This document shows positions 27,071 through 37,989 of a stretch of 64,000 bases of DNA, in pieces; positions within the stretch are counted from its first letter, which is position 1; each line of letters opens with the position of its first letter. The stretch lies in the NCBI GenBank assembly GCA_020152595.1, contig JAIGNY010002230.1, forward strand, positions 532,501-596,500. Direction: 5' to 3'. The notes beneath the pieces were generated by a model, which was given only the letters and a program-made list of their open reading frames with translations, searched no databases and was not told the DNA's origin. A program made the position numbers and the translations under genes. The stretch is from Chiridota heheva (Eukaryota > Echinodermata > Holothuroidea > Apodida > Chiridotidae).

Positions 27071-30000
27071 AGTGCCATATCAGTAAGCCGCTTCAACAAG
27101 GTATCGGCAAGAGAACCAAAAGTCGCTGGTATATTTCTTGTTGAAAGTGCTTGCAACATTGCCATTCCATCTATGACCCATGTGCTGCTAGGCGGAAAGT
27201 TCTCCACGAGTGGTGCTGGTTGTACAATGGATTCTATGAAGTGCAGAAGGGTTGCTTTATTGGTTTTGTTCATACACCCGCTTGGCTGAGCAATTGCCAT
27301 TGATAATGGGCCCAAACAATATTTCAACATTTCCTTGGCGTCAAACTGCCTGACACTAGAAATGATAAGCAGTCGCGCAAATAAATCTCTGTCCGCTTTA
27401 ACAACGACATTACCACCTTTCAACTTTGACGTTGACTTCTTCCTCATTGAAGAAAAAGTGTTCAGGTTTTTTGGGGGAATGGGTTCGTACAGATCCGTCT
27501 CACCTTTCTGCAAACAATCTTTAATGAATTCAGAAGCTGCCATTTCCCCGACACACCTTGCATTCTTCAAGTCGTTCTCTACTTCTTGTGTAGCTACTGC
27601 ACCAGATGAAATATGCACTAACTGCCCATGGTTTTCTTCGAAAGGATGAACCATGCTCTGTAAAGTTAGTACCACTGCCTGAACATGATCATGATCTCGT
27701 TTTATACGTGAGACATCCAATTCCTTTCTTGACCTTGCTTTTAAAGATTTTTCTGCCATATTTTCACATTCTTTGGCAATTGCAGATCTTTGATGTTGTG
27801 AAAATATCCATCTGTTCACAGCGCCTTTGTTGGTCGTAAACCCTTTCATACCGCCCTTTGTTTTGGAGTCTCTGTTGCAGGTTTGTTCAATTACCTGATC
27901 ACAGGCAGTCATGGAAAATCCATAGTTTGTATGATGCTGAACAGCGAATTTCCCCTGCTGAAATGAATCGTATACAAGTGAATAGGTGGTAGCAAGTGTG
28001 TTCATCTCCAACCAGTAAGCTGATAAGTATCTAGAATAGTTGATATGGTCATACGCAAAAAACCATGGAATTATGGATCTGATAATTGACAAATGAAGAT
28101 CCCAATCCCCTGTCCTAGTAGCTCTAAGTAAAAGCAGTAACTGCCCAACCATTTGAATGTATGAACTATGAAGACCAAAAAGCAAAGGACGGGTTAGATG
28201 AAGATATGGCATTAATCAAACTTGTTGTATGATTCATTTAACTTCTGAAATTGTTCTGAATTAATTAAAACAGTAAATTCATTTTCAGGAAAGGATGTTT
28301 CCAATTTTCTTTGCAAGTTGTTGGCCTGTTCTCTTTCACTGTCCCCTAAAGAACTTGTGAACATTTTCCAGCTCTGCTTCTCCATTGCCTCTGCTACAAT
28401 TGTATGAGTTCTCAGACTCATATCATAGTGGTGTCCATTCATAACCCCATTGATTGAACCCTGCACTACTATCCCAGATTATATCACAATATCCTGCAGA
28501 CCAGCATCCCTAAAACGCTTACCAATACAGCCTAAGAAAGTCATGGCAGTGTGAAATTCTCCCATACGAATTACAATGCGCTTCATGAAAATACTGTTTT
28601 TCCAACAAATCTGCTGAGCCTTTGCGTAAATTGCTTCGTCAAACACAACAACAATTAATTCTTGTTCGAGACTATCTGCAATTTGAAGACTTCGATTCAA
28701 AATTGTGTATACTGTATCAAAATCAGTGGGACTTGCATCAATGATCGGTAGGTATCTAATTTGTGCTTTTGCAGGTATGTCTTTTGTCAAGAGGGTATTA
28801 AATCCTGTCCATCCAGGCAAACATTTGAATGCTGAAGATACCTGCTTCATGATGACATATGCAAAATCAATACCTTTAGCTTGTTGTTAGTAACAAATAT
28901 ACTAACTTTCTTCTACCTTAACTTCATCTCCAAAGAAGCTTGAGCCTTTCTTTTTCTGTCCATAGTATGGTGTTATGTTTGGTGGAAAAGTTTGGATTGA
29001 GCGACGCCTTGATTTTCTATAATTTTCTTCATGGTCTGGTTGTGGAATTGATGCGTTGGTTGGATCTTCCTCACCATCTGGGTACTGAATGATGATTCCA
29101 TTAGTGGTATGAGTGGTATTTTGTCCACTTATGGTCTCTTCACCAAAGTCGTTATTATCCCAGACGAGTGTAGTAAATATTGGCTGCAACCCCTTTGGTA
29201 GTGACATGCTTCCTTTATCAATTTGCTGCTAAGCCAATGCGGTATCATGTTGCAAAACTGACGAGTGTGAAATACAATGGCCTAGACCATTAGGAATGCC
29301 AATTAGTTTTCCTGAGCCAGTTAGGTGTCGCACTGTCATTGCCAAAGAAGAATGTTTTGGCATTAGCTTCCTTCCCCTTGATGCCAGGTAACTGATGTCC
29401 TGTGCTATTGAAAGAATTCTGTTCTCATCCTCCTCTGGAACCTGTACAAATTCAGACTCTTCTGGAGTACTTGAAGTGCCAACGGTCCATGCAATAAAAT
29501 TAAAAAGCTGAGGACTTATGACTTGTTTTGCCATTTCTACAGTAAGGTTGCTTACCAACAGAAGCCATGGTAATTGAACAGGAGCAGTTTGCTCAATTGA
29601 AGGTTTGAGAATGTGTGCAGCTGCAAACAAGTTTTTTTGTTCATGATGTGCAAAGTTGTTTTCCCGATCAAATGAAATAACTGCACTGCCTTTACTCTCT
29701 GATGACTCTTGGACGACATCTTCCACAACATCATCAATGTCTAAAGATTCTATAAATACAATGTCGCTTTCCGAACGCCTTGAAGGTGTAGAAAAACATA
29801 ACTGGGGAAAAGTTTTACGCAATCTCCGCTTCAGCCTGAAGGATCCATACCGTCTTCGTCTAAAACAGTTTTTATGAACAATTTCTTAAGCTTTGACAAC
29901 CTCAGAATTTCTTTTCCATCAATTATTCTTTTAGTTATCATATTTTGTGAGAAAATTTGGTATGAAACTGCATATGCAAGATCATCAAGTTCATCATGTT

Positions 30001-31633
30001 TAGAATTGTACTTCCTGGTTTAATTATAATAGCAAGACCTGTGGTATTTGGCTTCAAGTGCTACTAAGTTTTTGCCTTCAATATGCAGTAGCAATTCTTT
30101 GTCTTGTTTTAAGAAGGCTGTGTTTGGAAGTTGTCCTCCTTCTTTAGTTTCACATTGGACGAGACGTTCTCTATTTCTCTTACCAGTCAGCTTCCTGCAT
30201 ATAATGCACTTTGGTGGCAACACAACAGAACTTTGTCTTGGCAGTGACTCTGGTAAGGCTTCTACACTCGACCTCAGCAATCGTTTCACTGGAGGGTCAT
30301 TGTCAGACTCTAAAGTTTCAGCTGAAAAAATTAAAGAAAACAGATAGTTAAGATATTTTCTTGGCATATACATATATAACAGAGATATGTTTATTGCAGT
30401 GTGGAGTAAAAAAAATTATGTGTACTTAACAAAACCAGTAGGCCTATCTAGATTACAAAACATCAGAAAGAACAAGAAGGTTGGCCAGGAAGTTCGGAAC
30501 CCACAAAATTATATACCTTTAATTGCCGACATTATAGTATAAACATGTCTTCACATCAGAGATAGCAGGATGGAGCAGATACAAAATTATATTTCAAAAA
30601 TTATTTAAAATTTGCTTTTTGTCACTATTAGATGAAAGACTTATACATGTATCTAAAGGCTTTCACATCAGAGATTGCAGCAGAGAGCAGATAAAAAGAT
30701 AAGAAAGAGAAATGAACAAGTCTCCCCATTTTCTCACATCGAAGATTGCAGGACTGGAAGATTGAAATATTTATTCAAAAAATCATTTAAAAAAAGTTTT
30801 TAATAAATCAAACAATTATTAACAAGATTCTCACATTTAAGATCGAAGCAATTTAATAGCACATAAAATAAGCTTTTAAGAAGAATCATAAACAAGTCTT
30901 TCAACTTGAAAATCGCAGCATGGCCGAGATAAAAAAAAATTATAGTTAACTTTTATTGTAATTATGAATAACAAAAAGGGTGAAATTTCATGATAGTGGA
31001 TAGACAACAAAGTTTTAAAAAATATACACAGCTAACATAAAAAAAATAATTAAAAAAATTATTATGATCAAATGTATTAGAAATTGTAGTACAGAACAGA
31101 TAAAAACAATTTGAATAAAGTTTGTTAGAATAGAAGTCTATAGCGAATACCACATGTTTTTTCAATTAAGATAATTATAAATGAGGCTCTTATATCAGAG
31201 ATACCCTGGCATGGAGCGGCTCAGCGCTTGTGATGGCAATTTTTCATAATCTGTGGTTGCGAAGGGAATTTTTTATGATTTCATAAATAGACCCTGGAGC
31301 GGCTCCATGACTGTAACAGGAATTTTCATTTTAAGAACAAACCATAGTTCAATTTGGCAAATGATGTTGAGTGTGCAACCGCAGAGCCAGCACCAAGGTG
31401 GTTTTATGTGGGGGTATTTTGCAATTAAGCTTATTGATCTACAGTGTACTTCCATGGTAAGTAGCTTTGCTAAACAAATGCAAGCACTACTTTTAATTTC
31501 AGCCCATTCCTATGGCAATAATTACAATCGGAAGTATGATCAGAACATCATGTATTTTACAAAAAATACTTATATGGCCATGTAGTTTTCATATCACTGT
31601 AAAATATTTTGACACGGAATGATATACATTTAG

Positions 31634-32020
31634 CCGTGAGATATTTTCAGACAGCTGTGAAATGTTTCTACATAGCCGTGAAGTATTTTCACATAGCCGC
31701 AAATAATTTTACATAGCCATGAAATATTTCTTCATGGCTGCGAAGTACTTTCAGATAGCTGCGAAACAAAATCCAAGAAATAATTTTACCCAGCCATGAA
31801 ATGGTTTTACATGGCTGCGAAATAATTATACATAGCTATGAATATCTTTACATAGGTAGCTGCGAAATAAAACCCATGAAATATTTTTACATAGCTGCAA
31901 CTTTTTTTTACATAGCCATAAATTTCATGAAATACATTTACGTAGTGGCGAAATGATTTTACATAAGCATGAAATATATTCACATAGCTGTGAAACAATT
32001 CTATACAGCCATCATAATTC
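31634..32020. repeat. Degenerate 21-bp minisatellite inside the intron
   Basis: About 17 imperfect units of roughly 21 bases with consensus near 'agccgtgaaatattttcacat' follow one another; some units are fused or extended by 10-14 bases. It lies in the large intron of the decayed gene on the minus strand. The ORF at 31807-32052 is a product of the repeat. Confidence 0.8.
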
Positions 32021-32744
32021 ATGTGTTCCTTTTGTTTTGTCGTTCCATACATTCTAAACTTGTACTTTGTAGGCCTAGCTAGTAGTACTACTACTAGTAC
32101 TACCTACAAAGTTAAGTCATAAAACACCTTGAAAGATTTATCTTTCCATAATACATCTTGAGAGAAGTTTAGTAGAAAAATTAACGGAGTTGTGACAGTG
32201 AAAAGAACATTCAAACATGATTTTTCACGTGGGCCTACCGTTATTTTGTTTTTAATACTGACCCGTTTTTACAACACTACAGCAGTGAGCAGCCAAGGGC
32301 CAATGTACTGAATTTTATTGATGTTCAATGTGACCAAAATGCGCGATCAAATTTAATTTACATGTATGAAACCTTGCAAATATTAAAAAATCAACAAAAT
32401 TATAGTTCACAATGTTCTAATACTCACAAGTTGCATCTATCTTGGCTTTCCGTTCTTCGGCTCGCTTTATTTTCGAAACATCGCAAAACCGCTTATAGCA
32501 CTTCCTGCAATAACATGCATAATCCGGAATAACTTCAGAAATAGTGGTAGAACTGGCAATTTCAGCTCCTTTTTCGTCAAAAATCTTCCATTTGTTAGCA
32601 CAGTCTACAAATTTTTGCCAATTTTTGTTTGTAAACGGGGTCAATTTTTCCTTTCCATGGCAAATATGCATGATACAAAACGCTGTTCAGGCTTCGTCAT
32701 TTTCTTTGTCATCCATTTTTGTTTACTTACGTTGACCTGTGTTG

Positions 32745-32937
32745 ACCTGTGTTGCAACGTTGTGTTATTTGATACGCAACGATTACAAGCGAAGTCTAGA
32801 GTCACGTAAGGGTGACTATATAAGAGACAAAATAGAGTCATGCGGAAATGATTCCCGTCAACTCTTTTGCACAATTGTGAACATTACAGGGTCATCAAAA
32901 CACAACCCCATGCCAGAAGGAATGTTGGACGGACGAT
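32745..32937 (+). mobile_element. LINE (jockey/CR1-like), left part, split by the Polinton
   Basis: Plus-strand translation from about 32751 (RNDYKRSLESRKGDYIRDKI.., ..CGNDSRQLFCTIVNITGS..) has the look of the linker region just upstream of the RT in jockey/CR1-type LINEs. It stops at the Polinton insertion point and the matching continuation (LADDFA-type sequence) starts at 50264. The 5' end of the element is missing or lies against exon 1 of the decayed gene. Confidence 0.75.
32932..32937. repeat. Target-site duplication GACGAT, left copy
   Basis: GACGAT immediately precedes the AG terminus of the left inverted repeat and is repeated exactly at 50264-50269. Six-bp duplications are the known hallmark of Maverick/Polinton integration. 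Confidence 0.95.
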
Positions 32938-33218
32938 AGAAGAATATTAACGTAAGCCCGACCGCACTTTTTGTGCGGTACGGTCGGGCTTGACGTTAAT
33001 GGTTAGGGATATGACGTTAATGGGGAAAACCCATTTTTGAATATTCTTCACGTGAAATCGAGCAATAAAATTCTGGGTTTTTATTCTTAAGTGTTTCAAT
33101 GATGGATGAGTCTCGACTTTGGACTTGTGCTTTTTTTCTTTTATATCTCACACAGTATGTTACTTTCAGTTTTGACTGACTTCCTGATTTTTTACTTTCA
33201 TACAACCTGATAGTAATT
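32938..33218. repeat. Left terminal inverted repeat of the Polinton
   Basis: The 281 bases match the reverse complement of 49960-50263 nearly throughout; the difference in length comes from small indels. The outer 60 bases contain an imperfect hairpin (GCCCGACC ... GGTCGGGC enclosing CGCAC-TTTTT-GTGCG) and are followed by two direct copies of GACGTTAATGG. Both features are conserved in the right repeat. They are candidate binding sites for integrase or replication proteins. Confidence 0.97.
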
Positions 33219-33349
33219 GATCTTTTCTATTTCCTCATACAACCTGTTAGTATTAGATTTAGTATTAATATTAATATTTTGGACTTGTACTCTTTTTAGA
33301 GTCGCTTACAGTGAATAAATACAGGAGAATTTTGTTTTTGGATTTTCAA

Positions 33350-33590
33350 AGGTTTATTTGTGATAGGAATGGAAAAAACCAACAAAACAAATAAAGTAAC
33401 GGCTCCAACCACGCCGTATACCGTGAAAGCCAACCAAAAACAGTGCTTTCCCCGTTTGTTTCGAAGGTAAGTTTATTTTAAAAAAGTTTATTTGCTGTAA
33501 TAATTAGACAGATCAAATAAAAGTAAAGGCTCCAGCACGCCAAATTACCGTAAAGGTCAGCCAAACACAATACCTTTCCCGTTTGATCAG
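33350..33590. repeat. Imperfect direct repeat next to left TIR
   Basis: 'tttatttg ... ggctccaaccacgccgtataccgt ... cccgtttg' (about 33350-33460) recurs as 'tttatttgctg ... ggctccagcacgccaaattaccgt ... cccgtttgatc' (about 33485-33590). It lies between the TIR and the last gene, in the likely 3' untranslated region. Confidence 0.75.
33353..33492 (-). terminator. Candidate polyadenylation signals for the minus-strand gene string
   Basis: AATAAA on the minus strand occurs at 33353-33358, 33472-33477 and 33487-33492, downstream of the last minus-strand gene and before the TIR. This fits 3' end formation for transcripts running from right to left, though AATAAA is common in AT-rich sequence. Confidence 0.4.
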
Positions 33591-33600
33591 CTAAAATGTC

Positions 33601-33647
33601 CTAACTACTTACCTAACTACTTACCTAACTACTTACCTAACTACTTA
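33601..33647. repeat. 12-bp tandem repeat, four copies
   Basis: Four consecutive copies of ctaactacttac (the last ends 'tat') just downstream of the last gene of the Polinton. Confidence 0.95.
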
Positions 33648-33671
33648 TTCCTTTTTTCCTTTTTTTCACAA

Positions 33672-34443
33672 CTAATCTAATTTTAATTTCATTTTCAACT
33701 TAATCTTGGCCTCCTTGGCTTGGATAGTATCCAATGCCGACCTCATACGGTTTTCTAATTCAAGTGCATGTTCTAAAAGCCTCGCATCAGTTGAAATACG
33801 ATGTAGAAATTCTCTATTTGAGACTTTCACATAATCACCTGTATTATTTATCTTTGCAATCTTAGAAAAATACTTTGTTCTGTCACCAATCTTATAATAC
33901 TTCTCGTAGAAAATAAACGGGTCTACGTCCAATCCTAGCCTTGTCGCAGAAGCATGCCTTGCCTGCAGATAGTTACGCAAAGTTGAATCTGACAATTTGA
34001 ACTTTCTAACTTCCCCCCCTAAATGAATTCCAGGCGCTCTGTTCTTGTTAACCGCTACAAAATCTGGTGGCTCTAGGTTTTTTGGTGTTTTTTTTTTGGC
34101 TCTATTGTTTCCCAGAATGCGTGTGCACTCTTCTCTGTAGCATCCCTAAACGCTTGTGCCTGTGATGTAACAAATTGTTTCCTTATATTTGAGAATAACA
34201 CCATCAGCGTTCTTTTTGAGCTGCAATCGTATACAATTTTGTCGCAGTTCTCTCCATTTCTAATATCAGTACATTTCTATAATGTCATCTTTTTAGCAAA
34301 AGCAACTTTTGTACTTTTCATCAACTATACTCTGTACAATGTGATTAAAACATAAAGTTCCTTGTTCTACAACATGTGTTGTTATATATTCCATAAAATC
34401 CAAAAGCAACATGCCGTCAATTAACGAATTTGTTTTGGACATC
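33672..34443 (-). pseudogene. Decayed Polinton gene at left end, function unknown
   Basis: An ATG-led frame starts at 34443 (MSKTNSLIDGML..) and ends at a TAA near 34295. Coding-like sequence continues in another frame (..KIVYDCSSKRTLMVLF.. and ..QAQAFRDATEKSAHAFW..), shifts again at a run of ten A's near 34091-34100, and finishes with the open stretch ending at 33672 (..DVDPFIFYEKYYKIGDRTKYF.., ..ALELENRMRSALDTIQ..). Together about 255 codons appear to belong to one gene. The C-terminal part is helical with a Lys-rich end. I do not recognise a family. It follows the PC4-like gene and is the last gene before the left TIR. The breaks may be genuine decay or homopolymer errors. Confidence 0.55.
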
Positions 34444-34516
34444 AATTCTGCAAGGAGTATCAAAACTGTACTCTGAAGTAGATCTAGAATATAAAAAAGA
34501 ATGTTTCTTTAGTCTC

Positions 34517-35318
34517 TTACAACTTTTCATCTACAATCAACATCAGTGCTTTAAATGCTTCAGGAAGAAGAGCTATGCCCGTCTTTCCTGGACACATTTT
34601 GCCAAGGACATCAAAGTACCAATGTCTAATCTGCACCCTAGCGGTACCGTGCCAAACAGACACATGTAGCTTTGTAGTATCCCCCAAACTTAGACAAGAG
34701 GTAATGTCACATTCTGACGTTTCATCAAAGGGGTTAATTGCCCGAATTTTGCCAACAATTTCCTTTTTCTGTGAAATGACAAGTTTCAACTGTTCTTTGG
34801 TTAGACCAAATGAATAACAGTTGTCAGAAGTCAAAACAAGTGGCTTGTGGTTTTTCGCCCCAATCTGAGCATGTTTCACCTGTTGGACTTTGGTGCCTTT
34901 GAAGGTAAGGTTAACAAATACAATTTTGGTTTTATACAGAACTACAAACATATGACTTGTGAGACAGTGTGCTGTTAATAATTTTCCTGCATAGCGGAAT
35001 CTAAATTTCATACTTGCAGACTGTTGCTTCTTTGTTATTTTCTTTGAAATCGCAACCACCTCCACGTCGCTATCAGCAGCCTCCTCTGCATTATCATCTT
35101 CCGAACTGCTGGGGACATGTGCCGGTTTCTTTCCTTTTGCCTTTTTGCCTTTCCCTTTGCCTTTACTTTTCTTTGCACGCTTCTTTGTTTTCTGCTTTTT
35201 CTGGGGTGTCTTTGGGTAGACAATTGTCCTTTTTTTAAAAGGTTTTGGTGTTGTTGTAATTACATCCTCCTCCTCCTCCTCCTCCTCCTCATCCTCTGCA
35301 TCCTCTGCATCCTCCTCC

Positions 35319-35352
<34 letters not shown>

Positions 35353-35791
35353 TATCCTCTGCCTCCTCTGCCTCTACCTCATCATCTTCATCCTCTGCCT
35401 CTTCTGACTCCGATGCCATAGTTGAAAACTTTACTCGTGGTGTACTCTTCTTTTTGTGGAGAACTTTAGATTTCTTAATGTTCACCTCCTCATCTGATTC
35501 AACCTCGTCGGTATCATCAGACATTGTTTTTCTTTTCAGAGATTGAGGCGTTTTGCCATAGCATGAATCTTCCGACTCACAAGCCTCAGTGGGGGTGGCT
35601 GCCGCTTCAACCAGTTGTGGTACAGGTTGCTTGCCCATTCGTGGTGCGATTCGTTTCTTTGGAATGACAGATACCTGCTCCTTCATCAAGGTAAGTTCAG
35701 ATTCAATTACTTGTTGTAGATTATTTTTGGTTTTTGTCATTTCGACAATTGCTTCTCCAGCTGCTTCGAGATCTCTCTTGGACTTCACCAT
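34517..35791 (-). CDS. Acidic/basic nuclear-type protein with C-terminal PC4/SUB1-like domain
   Basis: 424 aa, start ATG 35791. Residues 1-60 are helical, 128-176 form an almost pure Asp/Glu tract, and 196-223 are Lys-rich (KGKGKGKKAKGKK, a plausible nuclear localisation and DNA-binding segment). From about 258 the protein becomes globular. Residues 372-420 fit the pattern of the PC4/SUB1 core: V-x-V-x-x-x-x-G, then IRHWYFD, GKMCPGKTGIALLPEAF. In eukaryotes this fold binds single-stranded and melted DNA and acts in transcription and repair. In a protein-primed replicon such a domain could serve as the ssDNA-binding protein or a transcription regulator; that role is inference. The gene has its own TATA box about 100 bases upstream, unlike most genes in the string. 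The acidic tract is encoded by a repetitive CTC/CAT-rich region (35260-35400). Confidence 0.75.
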
Positions 35792-35888
35792 TATGAGTTA
35801 GTAGCAGTAGTATGAGTATGATATTTAAAAGTATTAGTAATAATATTGCAAGCATATTATGGAATGATTATTATGTACACTGTTAGTC

Positions 35889-35897
35889 CTTTATATA
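35889..35897 (-). promoter_or_regulatory. TATA box (TATATAAAG) for the PC4-like gene
   Basis: The minus strand reads TATATAAAG in the 217-base gap between the protease gene (stop 36009) and the PC4-like gene (ATG 35791), about 98 bases before the ATG. The identical nonamer lies upstream of the rightmost gene at 49807-49815, suggesting these are two promoters of the element. Confidence 0.6.
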
Positions 35898-36008
35898 GGA
35901 AAAACAACTATAAAACGTGTGAAACTAGTCATGGCTACGAATGGGTTGCCAATCTTCCCCTACTAGCACTAGCAATAACGGCAGCTCCTATACTTTTCCA
36001 GTTCCTTT

Positions 36009-36485
36009 TCACGTGAAAATAGATGCTACGAGTTTATCATTGTATTTAAAATCAGTTTTGTCAAATAAAGCCATAATATAATCATGGTTGTATCCTCTAG
36101 CTCGCAAATACAGCCAAAATAAACAAAAGACACCACACATTGGTGAATCGTTTCCCTGAACTTGAACATTATTAATCTTGACTGTTTTAAATTTGTTTAA
36201 GAACGTGTCAAGTTGGGGTGGAGGTTTTTTTGATAACGAATTGAAATATTCAATAACATTTTCTGACTCAATAAACATGGCAACCCAATGAATGCCATCA
36301 AATTCGCAAGTTTGCACATTGCTAATAGCAGCTTGAAAATCAGTCTTTGAATGGTTAACAAATTGATCGGAACAGTGCACACCGCCATGTTCAGAGCAGA
36401 CTAAAGTTTTTAATACAGAATCTCTTTGAATGAGTGCTTGCAACTGAGGGGTACTCAGAAAATATTGAACCAATGAATCGGACAT
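36009..36485 (-). CDS. Adenain-like cysteine protease (Polinton PRO)
   Basis: 158 aa from ATG 36485, one base after the stop of the preceding capsid gene; the longer frame to 36530 overlaps that gene and is less likely. The adenovirus-protease-type catalytic set is visible: His66 in GIHWVAMF, Glu79 in VIEYF, Gln110 in VQVQGNDSP and Cys117 in PMCGVFCLFW. Such proteases process capsid and core precursors during particle maturation. The gene is uninterrupted. A compact length is normal for Polinton PRO. The junction TAG-A-ATG with the upstream gene suggests stop-restart translation or simple compaction. Confidence 0.9.
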   Translation of the reverse strand: MSDSLVQYFLSTPQLQALIQRDSVLKTLVCSEHGGVHCSDQFVNHSKTDFQAAISNVQTCEFDGIHWVAMFIESENVIEYFNSLSKKPPPQLDTFLNKFKTVKINNVQVQGNDSPMCGVFCLFWLYLRARGYNHDYIMALFDKTDFKYNDKLVASIFT

Positions 36486-36486
36486 T

Positions 36487-37988
36487 CTAATGTGTCGGAC
36501 TTTGCAATGTGACATTCTTGTCAACATCAATGATTATAAATGCATCAAATTCTGCAAATGCCAAAATGGTCGACGCTGGTATACCGGAATCCAATGTAAA
36601 ACCAATATGGATTTCATTTTCTTTTGGTAAACTAGAGTGTGACAAACCTGCAGATGCATCCCTTGTCAAATCAAAAGCCATAAGAGCATTTCCAGCTTCA
36701 AACTCTTTAATGGCAAGAGTGTTGCCGGTTTGATTGAAACGTAAACTTTTGTACATTTGGTTTCGGAGAGCGTCTTCATCAAAGTTTAATGGAAGTGGGG
36801 GGATCATTGTGACCCCTTGTTTGATTTGAATCGTTTTGATTTTGTCGGCTGTAAAGAAGAAGGGGTTAGTTTTAGCAGTACCTGTGTACGCACTCTGAGC
36901 AACTACCCCTACAAACATACGATTGGGGACAACTTCAAAGAAACTGTCTCTAAAGGGAAATAGTGTCAAACCAGCTTCAATATCTTTTGCAACCGTTTCC
37001 ATTTGTTGGAAGGGTATAATACAGGGTTTTGTTTTTAATATATTCTCTACAGCCGTAATGGCAAATTCTGTGAGATAGTGTTTTTTCACAACAAGTTCCA
37101 TTTCTATAATTTCTATAAAAGACTTTTGTGTTTCGACTGCGGAGATGGTACAAAATGTACGAGGGGTACGCTTAAAACGAAAATCAAGTTGAATACCATC
37201 TGGAATGAGTTGAGAGGTTTGACAACATCCTAGAGGAATGTGGGCCAAAAATTCATGGACTTTTGCCTCTTTCCAGTCTTTACTAATGGCCCTACGCTCC
37301 TTTGCTATAAATACAGTGGGGGAGGCTGCTGTAGGTGCCGTTTCTGTAGTAAGGGGGTCCGTCAATTCACTTAACCCCTCTTTGACAAACCATGGATCCA
37401 ACAACCCACCCTCAGGAGATGCTGGGAACGTATAGGAGCTGTTGTTGCTGCTAGTGCTAGTAGGAGCAGCGGTATAGTCTTCCATAGTGTTAAAATCATG
37501 TGAAAAGTACCACCCAGCCAACCCTCATATTGCGTATCATAGGATAACAATGTTTGAATATATGCTTGATAAGCATAATTCTGTAACGTAGATGTTACCA
37601 CTGTACCATTCATTTTCACTTCAACCTCTGACCATAGCGACTGTGCAATCAAATTGATAGGGATAGGATGAGCGTTTACATTTGGCGTCATTTTTTCAGG
37701 TAAGCCTGTTCCATTAATTTTAACAATACGCAGTTTAACTCTGAAATATGTTTCGGCAAGGTTAATATACACACCGCGTGGCTCAGCAGGTACCAGGAAT
37801 TTTATTGACTGTGTCGTGTGATTTAGCTGTGTTGTTGGTTCATATGCCACTTGCTCCTGTTTATAAAAAGAATTCTGAGACTCGTAGGTTCCAAAATAGT
37901 CGAGCATAGACGTACTTGCTGGAAGAATATAGTCCTTTTTCTTTAAATAGGGCTCATCCCCATCTAGGTTAAAATTGGCAAATGCCAT
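36487..37988 (-). pseudogene. Major-capsid-like protein, paralog 2, one frameshift
   Basis: The N-terminal frame (37988 down to 37371) begins MAFANFNLDGDEPYL and contains INLAETYFRVKL, SLWSEVEVKMNGT and NYAYQAYIQTLLSYD. The C-terminal frame (to 36487) continues from about 37515 with WYFSHDFNTMED and ends near 'ILAFAEFDAFIIIDVDK'. The switch falls at about 37505-37521 in a GGCTGGGTGG context, without a classic slippery heptamer. Total about 500 codons. The pattern is that of the C. elegans F54H12.2-like proteins encoded by Mavericks, which I take as double-jelly-roll major capsid candidates. It is paralogous to 37990-39324 (shared N/Y-AY-x-AY-x-T-L-SY motif). A single indel could be decay, assembly error or, less likely, programmed frameshifting. 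Confidence 0.65.
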
Positions 37989-37989
37989 T

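Larger units (their letters stand above)
25578..32716 (-). pseudogene. Decayed multi-domain gene with PIN-like domain and intron
   Basis: Minus-strand pieces line up in one order. Exon 1 (32716-about 32413) carries a zinc-binding pattern (CHGKEKLTPF ... CYCRKCYKRFC) and ends at a GTGAGT donor. A 2 kb intron follows, with a TTTTTTCAG acceptor near 30323. Next come CIICRK ... H-x-x-C (about 30200-30030), a long middle region (29822-26992), a PIN/FEN-like acidic signature (NHEEADTRLL, SPDTDVFVIG, TGCDS; 26563-26132) and a Cys-rich tail (CGCKKTNC...CSCLRSGILCTDWCKC; 26135-25578). Breaks include an in-frame TGA in exon 1, stops near 30019, 29229, 28902 and 28479, frameshifts near 29850, 28212 and 26135, and a SINE at 26800-27070. 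The retained intron argues against a processed copy. I recognise the overall type as one repeated in marine invertebrate genomes, possibly of mobile origin, but cannot name a function; the nuclease-like reading of the acidic motifs is inference. Confidence 0.65.

Noticed and set aside
35014-35407. Plus-strand ORFs rich in Leu, Phe and Cys
   Set aside because: Antisense of the acidic and Lys-rich parts of the PC4-like gene.
37371-37521. Programmed ribosomal frameshift in capsid paralog 2
   Set aside because: No slippery heptamer or clear pseudoknot seen, and other genes of this copy carry shifts that look like decay or sequencing indels.
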